Assembly: GCA_900543145.1 (NCBI GenBank)
Contig: UQPZ01000001.1
Coordinates: 1-64,000, forward strand
Direction of reading: 5' to 3'
DNA length: 64,000 bases
Source of the DNA: an uncultured Ruminococcus sp.
GTDB lineage: Bacteria; Bacillota; Clostridia; Oscillospirales; Ruminococcaceae
Shown here: in pieces, positions 34,860 through 43,584 of the stretch
How positions within the stretch are numbered: position 1 is the stretch's first letter
Layout: each line of letters opens with the position of its first letter
Notes under the pieces: model-generated
Database searches by the model: none
What the model saw: only the letters and a program-made list of their open reading frames with translations
What the model was told of the DNA's origin: nothing
Program-made: the position numbers and the translations under genes

Positions 34860-34888
34860 TTGACAAATATACTGAAATGTTATAGAAT
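34860..34888 (+). promoter_or_regulatory. Promoter of the second exported paralog
   Basis: TTGACA (34860-34865), 17 bases, TAGAAT (34883-34888). A weak hairpin TCCCGCA/TGCGGGA at 34753-34771 may end transcription of paralog 1. Confidence 0.7.
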
Positions 34889-34951
34889 AATATTATATGA
34901 TGTATACGTTTTCATACTTAAAAGTCGAAATGGAAGGGGAATATTATTTAA

Positions 34952-35839
34952 ATGAAAAACAGCAGGATTCTATCATGCATTTTAGCGTTTGCAGTAAGCG
35001 CCGCCGCTTTTGCGTTCCCGGCGTATGCAGATGAAGATTTCGTTCCGTCTGAAAATATGACTTCCGATTCATCTGCTCCTACTCTGGCGTTTGATTCTGA
35101 TGATTGGACGGGATTTATAAACGTTCTGGATGATACCGAGTCGGGGGCATATACTTTAAAGAAGGAATATGACGTTGTATATCAGGGCGCAGCAATAAAG
35201 CTTTCTGCCGATCTCAAAAAAGCTCCCGATTATGCTACGGATAATGATACTGCAATGGGAATCATATTTGAAGCTGATAAATTAGGTCTTAAAAATTTTG
35301 ACGGCTGTACTCTGAACTTTTATGCAAGGTTCAACATAAATGTGGAAGGCTTGCTATTTGATGACGCTGTTTATGCCTTCGGAGAAAATGCCGAGGGAGA
35401 AATGACTTCAAAGACTATAAAGACGATAAAATACAATAACTCTTCAAATGTAAACGGGTATGAGAAGCAGTTTGTAACAATACCGTCAAATTCTGATACT
35501 ACCAGAATAATCTTAAAAGTACCTGTTTCAAGTGCTTATAATGGAGATGTTATCTATATTGATAATGTTACTGTAATTACGCCCTATAAAGACGCCGATG
35601 AAAATCTTTATCAGATAAAAACTCTTGATACATACAATTCAAACGCAAAGGTAACTAATACCGGCGACGTTATAAAGCAGAATATAAAGGGGAATACTTA
35701 TAGTGAGATTCCCGATGAAAGCAGTATTGACAGCGAGGACGGATTCAATCCTATAATTATAATAATTGCCGTTCTTGTAGCAGCTCTGATCGCTATAGTA
35801 ATAGTAGTAATAGTCAAGCACAAAAATAAGTTTTATTAA
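34952..35839 (+). CDS. Exported membrane-anchored beta-sandwich protein, paralog 2
   Basis: 295 residues. Signal peptide about 1-26 (ending PAYA), outer domain, then a very hydrophobic C-terminal helix and the tail KHKNKFY. Shared blocks with paralog 1 are APTLAFDSDDWTGFI versus VPTISFDTSDWEKYV, YQGAAIKL versus YQGASLKV, FDGCTLNFY versus FDGCLISFT, and VIYIDNVTVITP versus IFYIDNITIATP. It lacks the ~25-residue insertion seen in paralog 1 after the YQGA block. Each copy has its own promoter, so they may be expressed under different conditions. The ligand is unknown; a glycan is one possibility. Confidence 0.72.
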   Translation: MKNSRILSCILAFAVSAAAFAFPAYADEDFVPSENMTSDSSAPTLAFDSDDWTGFINVLDDTESGAYTLKKEYDVVYQGAAIKLSADLKKAPDYATDNDTAMGIIFEADKLGLKNFDGCTLNFYARFNINVEGLLFDDAVYAFGENAEGEMTSKTIKTIKYNNSSNVNGYEKQFVTIPSNSDTTRIILKVPVSSAYNGDVIYIDNVTVITPYKDADENLYQIKTLDTYNSNAKVTNTGDVIKQNIKGNTYSEIPDESSIDSEDGFNPIIIIIAVLVAALIAIVIVVIVKHKNKFY

Positions 35840-35842
35840 AAG

Positions 35843-35877
35843 GTATCGGAGATAGTTTTAACGCTGTCTCCGATTTT
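35843..35877 (+). terminator. Terminator after paralog 2
   Basis: ATCGGAGA-AG pairs with CT-TCTCCGAT, followed by TTTT. Confidence 0.75.
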
Positions 35878-35979
35878 TGATTTTATAGATAAAAAATAAT
35901 GCATAAAACGGCAAACAGCGAGCAATAATATTGTTAGTCAAATTGTTTTGGCAATATAATAACGGAAAGGATTTTTATT

Positions 35980-36285
35980 ATGAAAAAAATTATTGCGGCT
36001 GTAATGAGTATTGCTGCTTGTTCTCTTATGTTTGCGTCATGCTCAAATAAAAATGATAATACGTCCGAAGATGTAAGAGATACAGGAAAGACCACAACGA
36101 CGGCTTCGTCTGTTTCGTCGACTGCTTCAACTTCAACTGGAACATCTAAAAATACGGTCACAACCTCCAAGGCGACCGAAAACAATAAAAATGACAGCGG
36201 GAATGGTTTGGGTGACGATGTTGCAGACGTTATTGACGACGGTCTCAGCACTGCCGAAGATGTTGTAGACGGTATTCTCAGATAG
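35980..36285 (+). CDS. Small secreted lipoprotein with Ser/Thr-rich region
   Basis: 101 residues. Lys-rich N-terminus, hydrophobic core and a lipobox-like FASC with Cys21 mark a lipoprotein. Residues about 35-70 are mostly Ser and Thr and probably unstructured; the acidic end DDVADVIDDGLSTAEDVV may form a helix. GGAAAGG precedes the ATG, and a clean terminator follows. The antisense frame over the same bases has no ribosome site. The function is unknown. Confidence 0.65.
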   Translation: MKKIIAAVMSIAACSLMFASCSNKNDNTSEDVRDTGKTTTTASSVSSTASTSTGTSKNTVTTSKATENNKNDSGNGLGDDVADVIDDGLSTAEDVVDGILR

Positions 36286-36311
36286 TCTTTAACTTCGCAC
36301 ATAGTTATATC

Positions 36312-36338
36312 AGGACAGCTTTTTGCTGTCCTTTTTTG
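36312..36338 (+). terminator. Terminator after the lipoprotein gene
   Basis: AGGACAGC pairs with GCTGTCCT around TTTTT, followed by a T run. Confidence 0.9.
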
Positions 36339-36473
36339 TTGATAAATACTAATTATTGCTTAAAATCAATAGTTGAGAAAACATAAGTAAAATAATTGTG
36401 AATATTATTTTTACGAATGGTAAAAAAATTGTATTGATTGTGTTCTTCCCTTTAAATCCGCGGTAAGAAATGT

Positions 36474-36479
36474 TATAAT
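36474..36479 (+). promoter_or_regulatory. Extended -10 element of the ATP synthase operon
   Basis: TGT-TATAAT lies about 54 bases before the first gene; the -35 region (TTTAAA at the 17-base position) is poor. Confidence 0.45.
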
Positions 36480-36532
36480 AAAATAAATTCGCTGAACACT
36501 TAATTTAATCTGCGGAGGGAAATATTATATAT

Positions 36533-36949
36533 ATGAGCCGGAAAAACTGTCCGCCTGAAAATACAGGAACAAATGAGATCCGCAGTTTGTATAAGAAGAT
36601 GCTGTTTCCTATGTTTGTTCTGAATGTTCTGGTCTTTCTGTTAACGCTTATCTCAGGCTTCAGCTGGAGAAACGTTACTGGCTTTACAATAGGCTATATA
36701 TATATGGCTTGGTGTTTATGGTATGTTGGAGAAACTATAGTTCGAGCAGTCGAAATGAACGTAAAAAAAGCAAGGCATACAATGCTTTCATGCTATGCTG
36801 TGCGTTTTGCAGGGCTGTTTGCTTTATGTTTTGCGGCGTTTGAATTTAAGCTGTTTAGTGTTGCGGGAATATTGCTGCCTCAGCTTTATCCTAAGGCGGT
36901 GCTGTCGTTTGACGCGATTACCGGAAAGAATTATTTTAGAAAGGACTGA
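36533..36949 (+). CDS. atpI: ATP synthase subunit I-like membrane protein
   Basis: 138 residues, about four membrane helices. AtpI-type proteins help assemble the c ring in the membrane, and in sodium-dependent enzymes related proteins have been linked to ring formation. Identification rests mainly on position as first gene before atpB and on helix layout, because sequence conservation in this family is low. The stop overlaps the ribosome site region of atpB. GGAGGG lies 13 bases upstream of the ATG. Confidence 0.65.
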   Translation: MSRKNCPPENTGTNEIRSLYKKMLFPMFVLNVLVFLLTLISGFSWRNVTGFTIGYIYMAWCLWYVGETIVRAVEMNVKKARHTMLSCYAVRFAGLFALCFAAFEFKLFSVAGILLPQLYPKAVLSFDAITGKNYFRKD

Positions 36950-36953
36950 CGAT

Positions 36954-37691
36954 ATGGATTCCATTGGACAAGGACCGAGAGTCGTCTTTACTCTGCCTAT
37001 ATTCGGCGGAATAGATATTACCGAAACTATCGTGATAGGCTGGCTGATAATTATAGCCGTTCTGCTGCTTTGCTTATGGCTTACAAAAGACCTTAAAAAA
37101 GTGCCGGAAAAGAAAAGGCAGGTTATCGCTGAGTTTTTTGTTAACTTTGTAAACGGGTCTGTAAAGGAGTCTATGGGCAGCCGGTTTATGAGCTTTGCGC
37201 CTTATATTGCAACGCTTTTGGTTTATGCCGTTTTAGGCGCACTGGTAAGTCTTTTGGGACTGCGGTCTATGACAGCGGATTTTAATGTTACGCTGACCTG
37301 GGCGCTTATGACTTTTGTTCTTATTACCTATAATAAGATAAAATCTAACGGTATCGGAGGTTATTTTAAAGGCTTTGCACAGCCGATAGCGTTTATGCTG
37401 CCTTTGAATCTTATAAGCGAGGTCGCTACGCCTTTGTCAATGGCTTTCCGTATGTTCGGAAATATTTCCGGAGGAATGGTTATTACAACGCTGCTCTATG
37501 GAGCGTTAGGAGCTTTATCATCGGCTCTGCATATATCGTTTTCCATCGGTTCTGTTGTTATCAGTCTGGGACAGCTTTTTACTCCTGCGGTACTGTCTAT
37601 TTATTTTGATCTGTTCTCCGGCTGTATTCAGGCTTATATATTTGCGACGCTTACGATGGTTTATGTTTCCAGCGCCGCCGAAGAAAGCTAA
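36954..37691 (+). CDS. atpB: F-type ATP synthase subunit a
   Basis: 245 residues with about six membrane helices; it forms the stator ion channel facing the c ring. PLSMAFRMFGNISGGM contains the essential Arg of the fourth conserved helix, and PLNLISEVATP precedes it. The C-terminal helix FDLFSGCIQAYIFATLTMVYV is also typical. The ATG at 36954, four bases after the atpI stop with AAGGA, was chosen over a longer overlapping frame from 36795. Confidence 0.93.
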   Translation: MDSIGQGPRVVFTLPIFGGIDITETIVIGWLIIIAVLLLCLWLTKDLKKVPEKKRQVIAEFFVNFVNGSVKESMGSRFMSFAPYIATLLVYAVLGALVSLLGLRSMTADFNVTLTWALMTFVLITYNKIKSNGIGGYFKGFAQPIAFMLPLNLISEVATPLSMAFRMFGNISGGMVITTLLYGALGALSSALHISFSIGSVVISLGQLFTPAVLSIYFDLFSGCIQAYIFATLTMVYVSSAAEES

Positions 37692-37746
37692 AGGTCAGCA
37701 GCAAAACGCTGCATAAAATAATAGTTGAAAAATGGAGGATATTTTT

Positions 37747-38001
37747 ATGGAAAAGGCAATTGTTTTAGGATGCTCGGCGATCGGTGCAGGTCTTGCTATG
37801 ATCGCAGGTATAGGACCCGGTATCGGTGAAGGATATGCGGTAGGAAAAACTATCGAGTCGATCGCAAGACAGCCGGAAGCCAAGGGAGATTGTACAAGAA
37901 CAATGTTTATCGGCGTCGCTATGGCTGAGTCAACAGGTATTTATGCCTTTGTTGTAGCGCTTATCCTTATGTTTGCCAATCCGTTTTTAGGCAGGCTTTA
38001 A
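37747..38001 (+). CDS. atpE: F-type ATP synthase subunit c with a two-carboxylate Na+ motif
   Basis: 84 residues, two membrane helices joined by the ARQPEA loop; these form the rotor ring. The ion site in helix 2 is MAESTGIY, giving Glu61, Ser62, Thr63 and Tyr66, the Na+-type pattern known from Ilyobacter and Propionigenium. In helix 1 the position that is Gln32 in Ilyobacter is Glu28 here (GPGIGEGY). A second carboxylate at this place has been described for the Na+-driven ring of Fusobacterium nucleatum. The start at 37747 follows TGGAGGA. A GCAGC/GCTGC hairpin (37698-37712) upstream may stabilise the mRNA for high c expression. Confidence 0.95.
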   Translation: MEKAIVLGCSAIGAGLAMIAGIGPGIGEGYAVGKTIESIARQPEAKGDCTRTMFIGVAMAESTGIYAFVVALILMFANPFLGRL

Positions 38002-38048
38002 GATATAGCGTATAAATTTGTACCCGCAAGGGACGGGAGGAAAGTTTA

Positions 38049-38558
38049 ATGGCATTGGTAAAAGTAACTGATTTTCTGTCGATCGACCCGGCGACTATAG
38101 TTCTTACGCTTTGCAATACGCTTATTCTTTTCCTTATTCTAAAGCATTTTCTTTTTGAAAGAGTCAATAAGGTAATTGACGACCGTCAGAATGATATTAA
38201 AGATAGCTATAAGCGGGCTGACGAGGCGGAAAGCAAAGCTAAGCAGCTTGCGGACGAGTATGCCGAAAAGCTTGGACGAGCTAAGGAAGAGTCGGCTGAA
38301 ATTGTAAAAGCCGCTACTCAGAAAGCCCAGACTCGTTCAGATGAAATAATATCGGAAGCTAAGATCGAAGCTAAGGGTATTATCGACAATGCAAATTCGG
38401 AAATAGAACGGGAAAAGAAAATTGCTGTTAATCAGATCAAGGACGAGATCGCTGATATTGCTATTTCCGCAGCTACTGCTGTAGTTGAAAAGGAAATAAG
38501 CAGGGAAGACAACGAAAAGCTTATAGAAAGCTTTATTAACAGCGTGGGTGAAGTGTAA
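38049..38558 (+). CDS. atpF: F-type ATP synthase subunit b
   Basis: 169 residues. One N-terminal membrane helix (about 14-36, TIVLTLCNTLILFLILKHF) followed by a long charged helix (DEAESKAKQLADEYAEKLG...) that forms the peripheral stalk as a dimer. GGGAGGAAAG precedes the ATG. Its stop codon overlaps the atpH start (TAATG), indicating coupled translation. Confidence 0.93.
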   Translation: MALVKVTDFLSIDPATIVLTLCNTLILFLILKHFLFERVNKVIDDRQNDIKDSYKRADEAESKAKQLADEYAEKLGRAKEESAEIVKAATQKAQTRSDEIISEAKIEAKGIIDNANSEIEREKKIAVNQIKDEIADIAISAATAVVEKEISREDNEKLIESFINSVGEV

Positions 38559-39100
38559 TGGCTGAGTGCTTGGAAAATGTTTATGCAAAAGCTATGTTTG
38601 AGCTTTGCAGGGAGCAGGGTTGCTGCGACGAGGTTTACAGAGAGTTGGAACAGTGCGAGGTTGTTTTTCGGGATAATGAGGATTTTCTCAGTATTCTGAG
38701 TTCTCCGCTTATAAGCCTCAGTGATAGGATAGATGTGCTTGAAAAGGTTTTTAATAGCCGTGTTTCCGGGATAGTTCTGGATTTTTTCTGCGTCGTAACT
38801 GAAAAGGGAAGAGCAAGATTTCTTCCGTCAATATGCACTGAATTTAAAAGACTGTATTTTAAAGACAGAAATATACTGGAGGTTAAGGTGGTAACGGCTG
38901 TTCCTTTAAGTTCTGCGCTTAGTATGAAGCTTAAAGAAAAGCTGGAAAAAACCCTGAATAAGAAGATAATTATGCATGAAAGCACCGACAGAGGTCTTTT
39001 GGGCGGAATTATCGTCAGATATGAAAACTCAGAGATCGATTCCAGCGTCAGAGGAAGACTGGAGAAGCTGAAATTGCAGATCAATTCGGTTATTGCATAA
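38558..39100 (+). CDS. atpH: F-type ATP synthase subunit delta
   Basis: 180 residues. It ties the peripheral stalk to the top of the F1 alpha ring. The family layout is an N-terminal six-helix bundle (LENVYAKAMFELC start) and a C-terminal alpha/beta part ending in LLGGIIVRYENSEIDSSVRGRLEKL, the conserved tail motif. It overlaps atpF by one base and lies 26 bases before atpA. Confidence 0.93.
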   Translation: MAECLENVYAKAMFELCREQGCCDEVYRELEQCEVVFRDNEDFLSILSSPLISLSDRIDVLEKVFNSRVSGIVLDFFCVVTEKGRARFLPSICTEFKRLYFKDRNILEVKVVTAVPLSSALSMKLKEKLEKTLNKKIIMHESTDRGLLGGIIVRYENSEIDSSVRGRLEKLKLQINSVIA

Positions 39101-39126
39101 TTTTATGAAAGGTATGGAGCTTGACT

Positions 39127-40641
39127 ATGAAATTACGTCCTGATGAAATAACAGGTATTATAAAACAGCAGATCAAAGATTACCGTTCAGAAATCGAGCT
39201 TGCGGACATAGGCACGGTCGTTACCGTAGGCGACGGAATATCCAGAGTTCACGGTCTTGATAACTGTATGTCGGGCGAGCTTATTGAATTTGAAAACAAA
39301 ACTCTTGGAATGGCGCTGAATCTCGAGCAGGATTTTGTCGGAGCGGTTCTTTTGGGAAGTGACGACGGAATAAAGGAGGGAAGTCAGGTAAAGCGCACGG
39401 GTAAAATAGTTTCGGTTCCCGTCGGAGATGCCTTGATAGGCAGAGTTGTAAATGCTTTGGGACAGCCTATAGACGGAAAGGGTATGATCCTTACGGACGA
39501 ATCACGGCCTATTGAAAGTCCGGCGTTCGGGATTATAACCAGGCAGTCGGTAAACCGTCCGCTTCAGACCGGTATAAAGGCTATTGATTCTATGATACCG
39601 ATAGGAAGAGGTCAGCGTGAGCTTATCATCGGCGACCGTCAGACAGGAAAGACCGCCATTGCTTTAGATACTATAATCAATCAGAAGGGCAAGGACGTTA
39701 TCTGTATATATGTTGCTATAGGACAGAAGCGTTCTACTGTAGCAAATGTTGTCGATACTCTGTCTAAGTCCGGAGCGATGGATTATTCTATAGTTGTTTC
39801 GGCTACTGCGTCTGAAATGGCGCCTCTTCAGTATATTGCTCCTTATTCTGGAGTTGCGATGGCTGAGCATTTTATGCTTCAGGGAAAGGATGTACTGTGT
39901 GTTTACGACGATCTGTCAAAGCATGCTGTTGCATACCGTACAATGTCGCTGCTTCTTAAAAGGCCTACAGGACGAGAGGCATATCCCGGAGATGTATTTT
40001 ATCTTCACTCAAGACTTCTGGAGCGCGCCTGCAATCTAAATAAGGACTACGGCGGCGGATCAATAACCGCTCTGCCGATTATTGAAACACAGGCGGGAGA
40101 TGTTTCGGCCTATATCCCTACAAACGTTATTTCAATTACCGACGGACAGATATTCCTGGAATCGGAGCTGTTCTTCTCGGGAGTAAGACCTGCGGTAAAT
40201 CCGGGTATCTCTGTTTCCCGTGTAGGAGGCTCTGCTCAGATCAAGGCGATGAAAAAGGTATCCGGCTCTTTGAAGCTGCTTTATTCTCAGTACAGAGAGC
40301 TTCAGGCGTTCTCACAGTTCGGTTCCGACCTTGATAAGGATACGAAGGAAAGACTCGCACAGGGCGAGAGAATAGTTGAGGTACTGAAGCAGGGAAGAAA
40401 TTCTCCTCTTTCAGTTGAACATCAGGTTATAATAATTTATGCTGTAATCAATAATTACCTTAAGAAAATAGCGGTAAGCGATGTCAGCGAGTTTGAAAAG
40501 GATCTGTTTGAACATATAGATTCGGCTCATCCCGATATAATTAAATCTATTTCACAGACAAAGGATCTGACTGCTGAAACCGAAGCAGAGCTGAAAGAAG
40601 CTCTGAGCGAATTTGTTGATAAGTTTTTAAAGTCAAGATAA
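39127..40641 (+). CDS. atpA: F-type ATP synthase subunit alpha
   Basis: 504 residues, normal length. Non-catalytic nucleotide-binding subunit of the F1 hexamer. GDRQTGKTAIALD is the P-loop, with Gln at the position typical of alpha. PGDVFYLHSRLLERA, TALPIIETQAGDVSAYIP and the signature PAVNPGISVSRVGGSAQ follow. ATG 39127 was preferred to TTG 39121 because GGAG lies seven bases before it. Confidence 0.97.
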   Translation: MKLRPDEITGIIKQQIKDYRSEIELADIGTVVTVGDGISRVHGLDNCMSGELIEFENKTLGMALNLEQDFVGAVLLGSDDGIKEGSQVKRTGKIVSVPVGDALIGRVVNALGQPIDGKGMILTDESRPIESPAFGIITRQSVNRPLQTGIKAIDSMIPIGRGQRELIIGDRQTGKTAIALDTIINQKGKDVICIYVAIGQKRSTVANVVDTLSKSGAMDYSIVVSATASEMAPLQYIAPYSGVAMAEHFMLQGKDVLCVYDDLSKHAVAYRTMSLLLKRPTGREAYPGDVFYLHSRLLERACNLNKDYGGGSITALPIIETQAGDVSAYIPTNVISITDGQIFLESELFFSGVRPAVNPGISVSRVGGSAQIKAMKKVSGSLKLLYSQYRELQAFSQFGSDLDKDTKERLAQGERIVEVLKQGRNSPLSVEHQVIIIYAVINNYLKKIAVSDVSEFEKDLFEHIDSAHPDIIKSISQTKDLTAETEAELKEALSEFVDKFLKSR

Positions 40642-40698
40642 GCTATTTCTGAAAGGGAGGAAAGCTTTGGTCGACGGTTGACCGAGGTGTGAACTTTT

Positions 40699-41565
40699 AT
40701 GGCTACAGCAAATATGAAAGACGTTAAGCGTCGGATCAAAAGCGTTGAAAGCACTAAGCAGATAACCAAGGCTATGGAGCTTGTCGCTTCCTCAAAGCTA
40801 AGGCGGGCAAAGGAAAGAGCCTTAGCAGTACAGCCGTTTTTTGAAACGCTTTACGATATTATGAGCGATATTTCAAGCGATCCGGCGTTTAGATCGGTAT
40901 ATACAAAAAAGAAATTCAAAAAAACTACGCTCCTTATCGTAATTGCAGGAGACAGAGGCCTTGCAGGCGGTTATAATACCAACGTTCTTAAAATAGCGGA
41001 GCAGCGGATCCAAAAGCTGATGTCTGAGAATGAACAGGTATCGATAATGGCAATAGGAAAAAAGGCGGTCGAATATTTTGACAAGCGTGATTACGATGTA
41101 ACCGACAGGTATCCGAATATTGCGGAAAGTCTGGATATATATGAGGCAATGGATATTGCCGATGAAATAATCGTAAGATTCAGGTGCTTGGAGTTTGATA
41201 GGGTAGAACTTATTTATACTACCTTCGTTTCGGCTCTTACTCAGCAGCCGGTGGAGGTATCCGTGCTTCCTGTTGAAAATCTTGAAAGCTCTGATATAGG
41301 AAAGCGTTCGCTTACTGAGTATGATCCATCTCCGGAGGAGGTTTTCGACGGATTGGTGCCTCAGTATCTCTGCGGTATTTTGTACGCGGCGATAGTCGAT
41401 TCCTTTGCGTCAGAACAGGCGGCAAGAAGAACGGCTATGGAGTCGGCAAGCGACAATGCGGACGAAATGATAAATCAGCTTTCGCTGCTTTATAACCGTG
41501 CAAGACAGGCGCAGATAACTCAGGAGATCAACGAGATAAGCTCTGGCTCGCTCAGGGAAGAATAG
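40699..41565 (+). CDS. atpG: F-type ATP synthase subunit gamma
   Basis: 288 residues. Central rotating shaft made of N- and C-terminal helices. The N-terminal DVKRRIKSVESTKQITKAMELVAS region and the C-terminal signature ASDNADEMINQLSLLYNRARQAQITQEI are both clear (each longer than shown contiguous blocks of the family). GDRGLAGGYN is the middle domain landmark. GAGGTG precedes the ATG. A 22-base palindrome (41583-41604) lies between its stop and atpD and could affect mRNA processing. Confidence 0.95.
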   Translation: MATANMKDVKRRIKSVESTKQITKAMELVASSKLRRAKERALAVQPFFETLYDIMSDISSDPAFRSVYTKKKFKKTTLLIVIAGDRGLAGGYNTNVLKIAEQRIQKLMSENEQVSIMAIGKKAVEYFDKRDYDVTDRYPNIAESLDIYEAMDIADEIIVRFRCLEFDRVELIYTTFVSALTQQPVEVSVLPVENLESSDIGKRSLTEYDPSPEEVFDGLVPQYLCGILYAAIVDSFASEQAARRTAMESASDNADEMINQLSLLYNRARQAQITQEINEISSGSLREE

Positions 41566-41582
41566 ATTTTTATCGACTTGTG

Positions 41583-41604
41583 CGAAAGCTTTTTAAAGCT
41601 TTCG
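41583..41604 (+). other. Intercistronic palindrome between atpG and atpD
   Basis: CGAAAGCTTT-TT-AAAGCTTTCG is self-complementary and followed by TTTC. It is not a strong terminator, because the operon continues; it may set mRNA stability or partial attenuation. Confidence 0.6.
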
Positions 41605-41629
41605 TTTCATGAAAGGAATGGTCAGTCAG

Positions 41630-43033
41630 ATGGGAGAAATAAATAAAGGCAGGGTCGTTCAGATAGTCGGAGCAGTTGTTGATATCCGATTTTCAAAGGA
41701 CAGTCTGCCTGATCTGCTCAATGCGGTTGAAATAGACAACAACGGTGAGAAGCTGGTTGTTGAAGTTGCTCAGCATATAGGCGACGATATTGTAAGATGT
41801 ATTGCCATGAGCTCTACCGACGGTCTTGTAAGAGGCGCTGATGCAATTGATACAGGTAAGGCTATCTCTGTTCCGGTTGGAAAGGAAACGCTTTCAAGAA
41901 TATTTAATCTTCTCGGAGAGCCGGTAGACAATAAGCCTGCTCCTCAGACAAAGGAAAGGTGGGAAATACACCGCGATCCGCCTTCCTATGAGGAACAGAA
42001 GGCTTCAAACGAGGTGCTTGAAACTGGGATCAAGGTCGTTGACCTTATCGCTCCGTATCTTAAAGGCGGAAAGATAGGACTTTTCGGAGGTGCGGGAGTA
42101 GGAAAAACAGTTCTTATTATGGAGCTTATCAACAATATTGCTAAGCAGCACGGAGGAATTTCCGTATTTACCGGAGTGGGTGAACGTACCCGAGAGGGAA
42201 ACGATCTCTACAATGAAATGATCGAGTCCGGAGTTATTGATAAGACCGTTCTGGTATACGGACAGATGAATGAGCCGCCCGGAGCGAGAATGAGAGTAGG
42301 TCTTTCAGGACTGACTATGGCTGAATATTTCAGGGACGTAGAAGGACAGGACGTTTTGCTCTTTATAGATAATATTTTCAGATTCACTCAGGCAGGTTCG
42401 GAGGTTTCAGCGCTTCTTGGAAGAATGCCGTCGGCAGTGGGCTATCAGCCTACGCTTGCGACGGAAATGGGTGCGCTTCAGGAAAGGATCACTTCTACAA
42501 AAAAAGGTTCTATAACTTCGGTTCAGGCGGTTTATGTTCCTGCTGATGACCTTACTGACCCGGCGCCCGCTACAACTTTTGCTCATCTTGACGCTACTAC
42601 GGTATTGTCTAGAAGTATTTCGTCGTTGGGAATTTATCCGGCGGTCGATCCACTTGAATCAAATTCCAGAATACTTTCTCCTGAAATTGTCGGAAACGAG
42701 CATTATCAGGTCGCAAGAGAGGTTCAGTCGATTCTTCAGAGATATAAAGAGCTTCAGGATATTATAGCGATCATGGGAATGGACGAGCTTTCAGACGAGG
42801 ATAAGCTTACGGTTTCAAGAGCAAGAAAGATTCAGAGATTCCTATCTCAGCCTTTTTCCGTTGCAGAACAGTTTACCGGTATGCAGGGAAAATATGTTCC
42901 TATCAAGGAAACTATCAGAGGCTTTAAGGAGATTATTGAGGGCAAACATGACGATCTGCCGGAATCGGCATTCCTGTTTGTAGGAACTATCGACGAGGCT
43001 GTTGAGAAAGCTAAACAGACTGATAAAAATTAA
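41630..43033 (+). CDS. atpD: F-type ATP synthase subunit beta
   Basis: 467 residues. Catalytic subunit that makes or splits ATP. GGAGVGKTVLIMELI is the P-loop, GVGERTREGNDLY holds the catalytic Glu, and ALLGRMPSAVGYQPTLATEM is the family signature region. The ATG at 41630 gives the usual start MGEINKGRVVQI; AAAGGA lies 12 bases upstream. ATGs at 41609 and 41618 are in frame but sit on or before that site, so the start is not certain. Confidence 0.95.
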   Translation: MGEINKGRVVQIVGAVVDIRFSKDSLPDLLNAVEIDNNGEKLVVEVAQHIGDDIVRCIAMSSTDGLVRGADAIDTGKAISVPVGKETLSRIFNLLGEPVDNKPAPQTKERWEIHRDPPSYEEQKASNEVLETGIKVVDLIAPYLKGGKIGLFGGAGVGKTVLIMELINNIAKQHGGISVFTGVGERTREGNDLYNEMIESGVIDKTVLVYGQMNEPPGARMRVGLSGLTMAEYFRDVEGQDVLLFIDNIFRFTQAGSEVSALLGRMPSAVGYQPTLATEMGALQERITSTKKGSITSVQAVYVPADDLTDPAPATTFAHLDATTVLSRSISSLGIYPAVDPLESNSRILSPEIVGNEHYQVAREVQSILQRYKELQDIIAIMGMDELSDEDKLTVSRARKIQRFLSQPFSVAEQFTGMQGKYVPIKETIRGFKEIIEGKHDDLPESAFLFVGTIDEAVEKAKQTDKN

Positions 43034-43048
43034 ATTGGAGTTTTATTT

Positions 43049-43453
43049 ATGCAGAATTTCAGGCTCAAGATAATCACTCCTGAAAAAGTTTTCTTTGAGG
43101 GAGATGTACAGCAGATAATTGCAAAAACCCCTGCCGGAAACGTAGGTATTCTTGCAGGGCATACTCCTTATGTTGCCAATATCGTACCTTCTCCGCTTAA
43201 AATTCTTGCGGATGGTCAGGACTTCAGAACTGCAGCGGTTTCAGCCGGATTTCTGAAAGCTGAAAAGGAAAAGGTTACTGTAGTTGCCGAAGCGGTCGAA
43301 TGGGCTGAAGATATTGATATCGGAAGGGCGGAACGCGCTAGGGAAGCTGCACAGAATAAGCTGGATAATTATAACAGCCAAAAGGAGTTTGACAGAGCGG
43401 AGCAGAAGCTTAAACGTGCATTGAACCGTCTGACAGTTGCAGGAAAATATTAG
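43049..43453 (+). CDS. atpC: F-type ATP synthase subunit epsilon
   Basis: 134 residues, last gene of the operon. A beta-sandwich (FRLKIITPEKVFFEGDVQQI, GNVGILAGHTPYV) followed by a helical hairpin (RAEQKLKRALNRLTV) that regulates ATP hydrolysis. TTGGAG precedes the ATG. It completes all eight structural subunits plus AtpI. Confidence 0.93.
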   Translation: MQNFRLKIITPEKVFFEGDVQQIIAKTPAGNVGILAGHTPYVANIVPSPLKILADGQDFRTAAVSAGFLKAEKEKVTVVAEAVEWAEDIDIGRAERAREAAQNKLDNYNSQKEFDRAEQKLKRALNRLTVAGKY

Positions 43454-43459
43454 ATAGAA

Positions 43460-43506
43460 AAGTCAAAGTCGCATATGCAGGATATGCAGGCTTTGGCTTT
43501 GTTTAT
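43460..43506 (+). terminator. Terminator of the ATP synthase operon
   Basis: AAAGTCAAAG and GCATATG arms pair with CATATGC-like and CTTTGGCTTT arms, forming a long interrupted stem with T-rich 3' end. Confidence 0.7.
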
Positions 43507-43584
43507 TATATTTTTCCGGTACATATTGAATTAAGTTTGAAGCTCTGTTGAAATACGCTAAATCAGTAAAGGAATGGTTGACTT

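Noticed and set aside
35934..36302. 122-aa minus-strand frame over the lipoprotein gene
   Set aside because: The plus strand has a lipobox, ribosome site and terminator. The antisense frame is open only because Ser/Thr-rich repeats lack stops in that frame.
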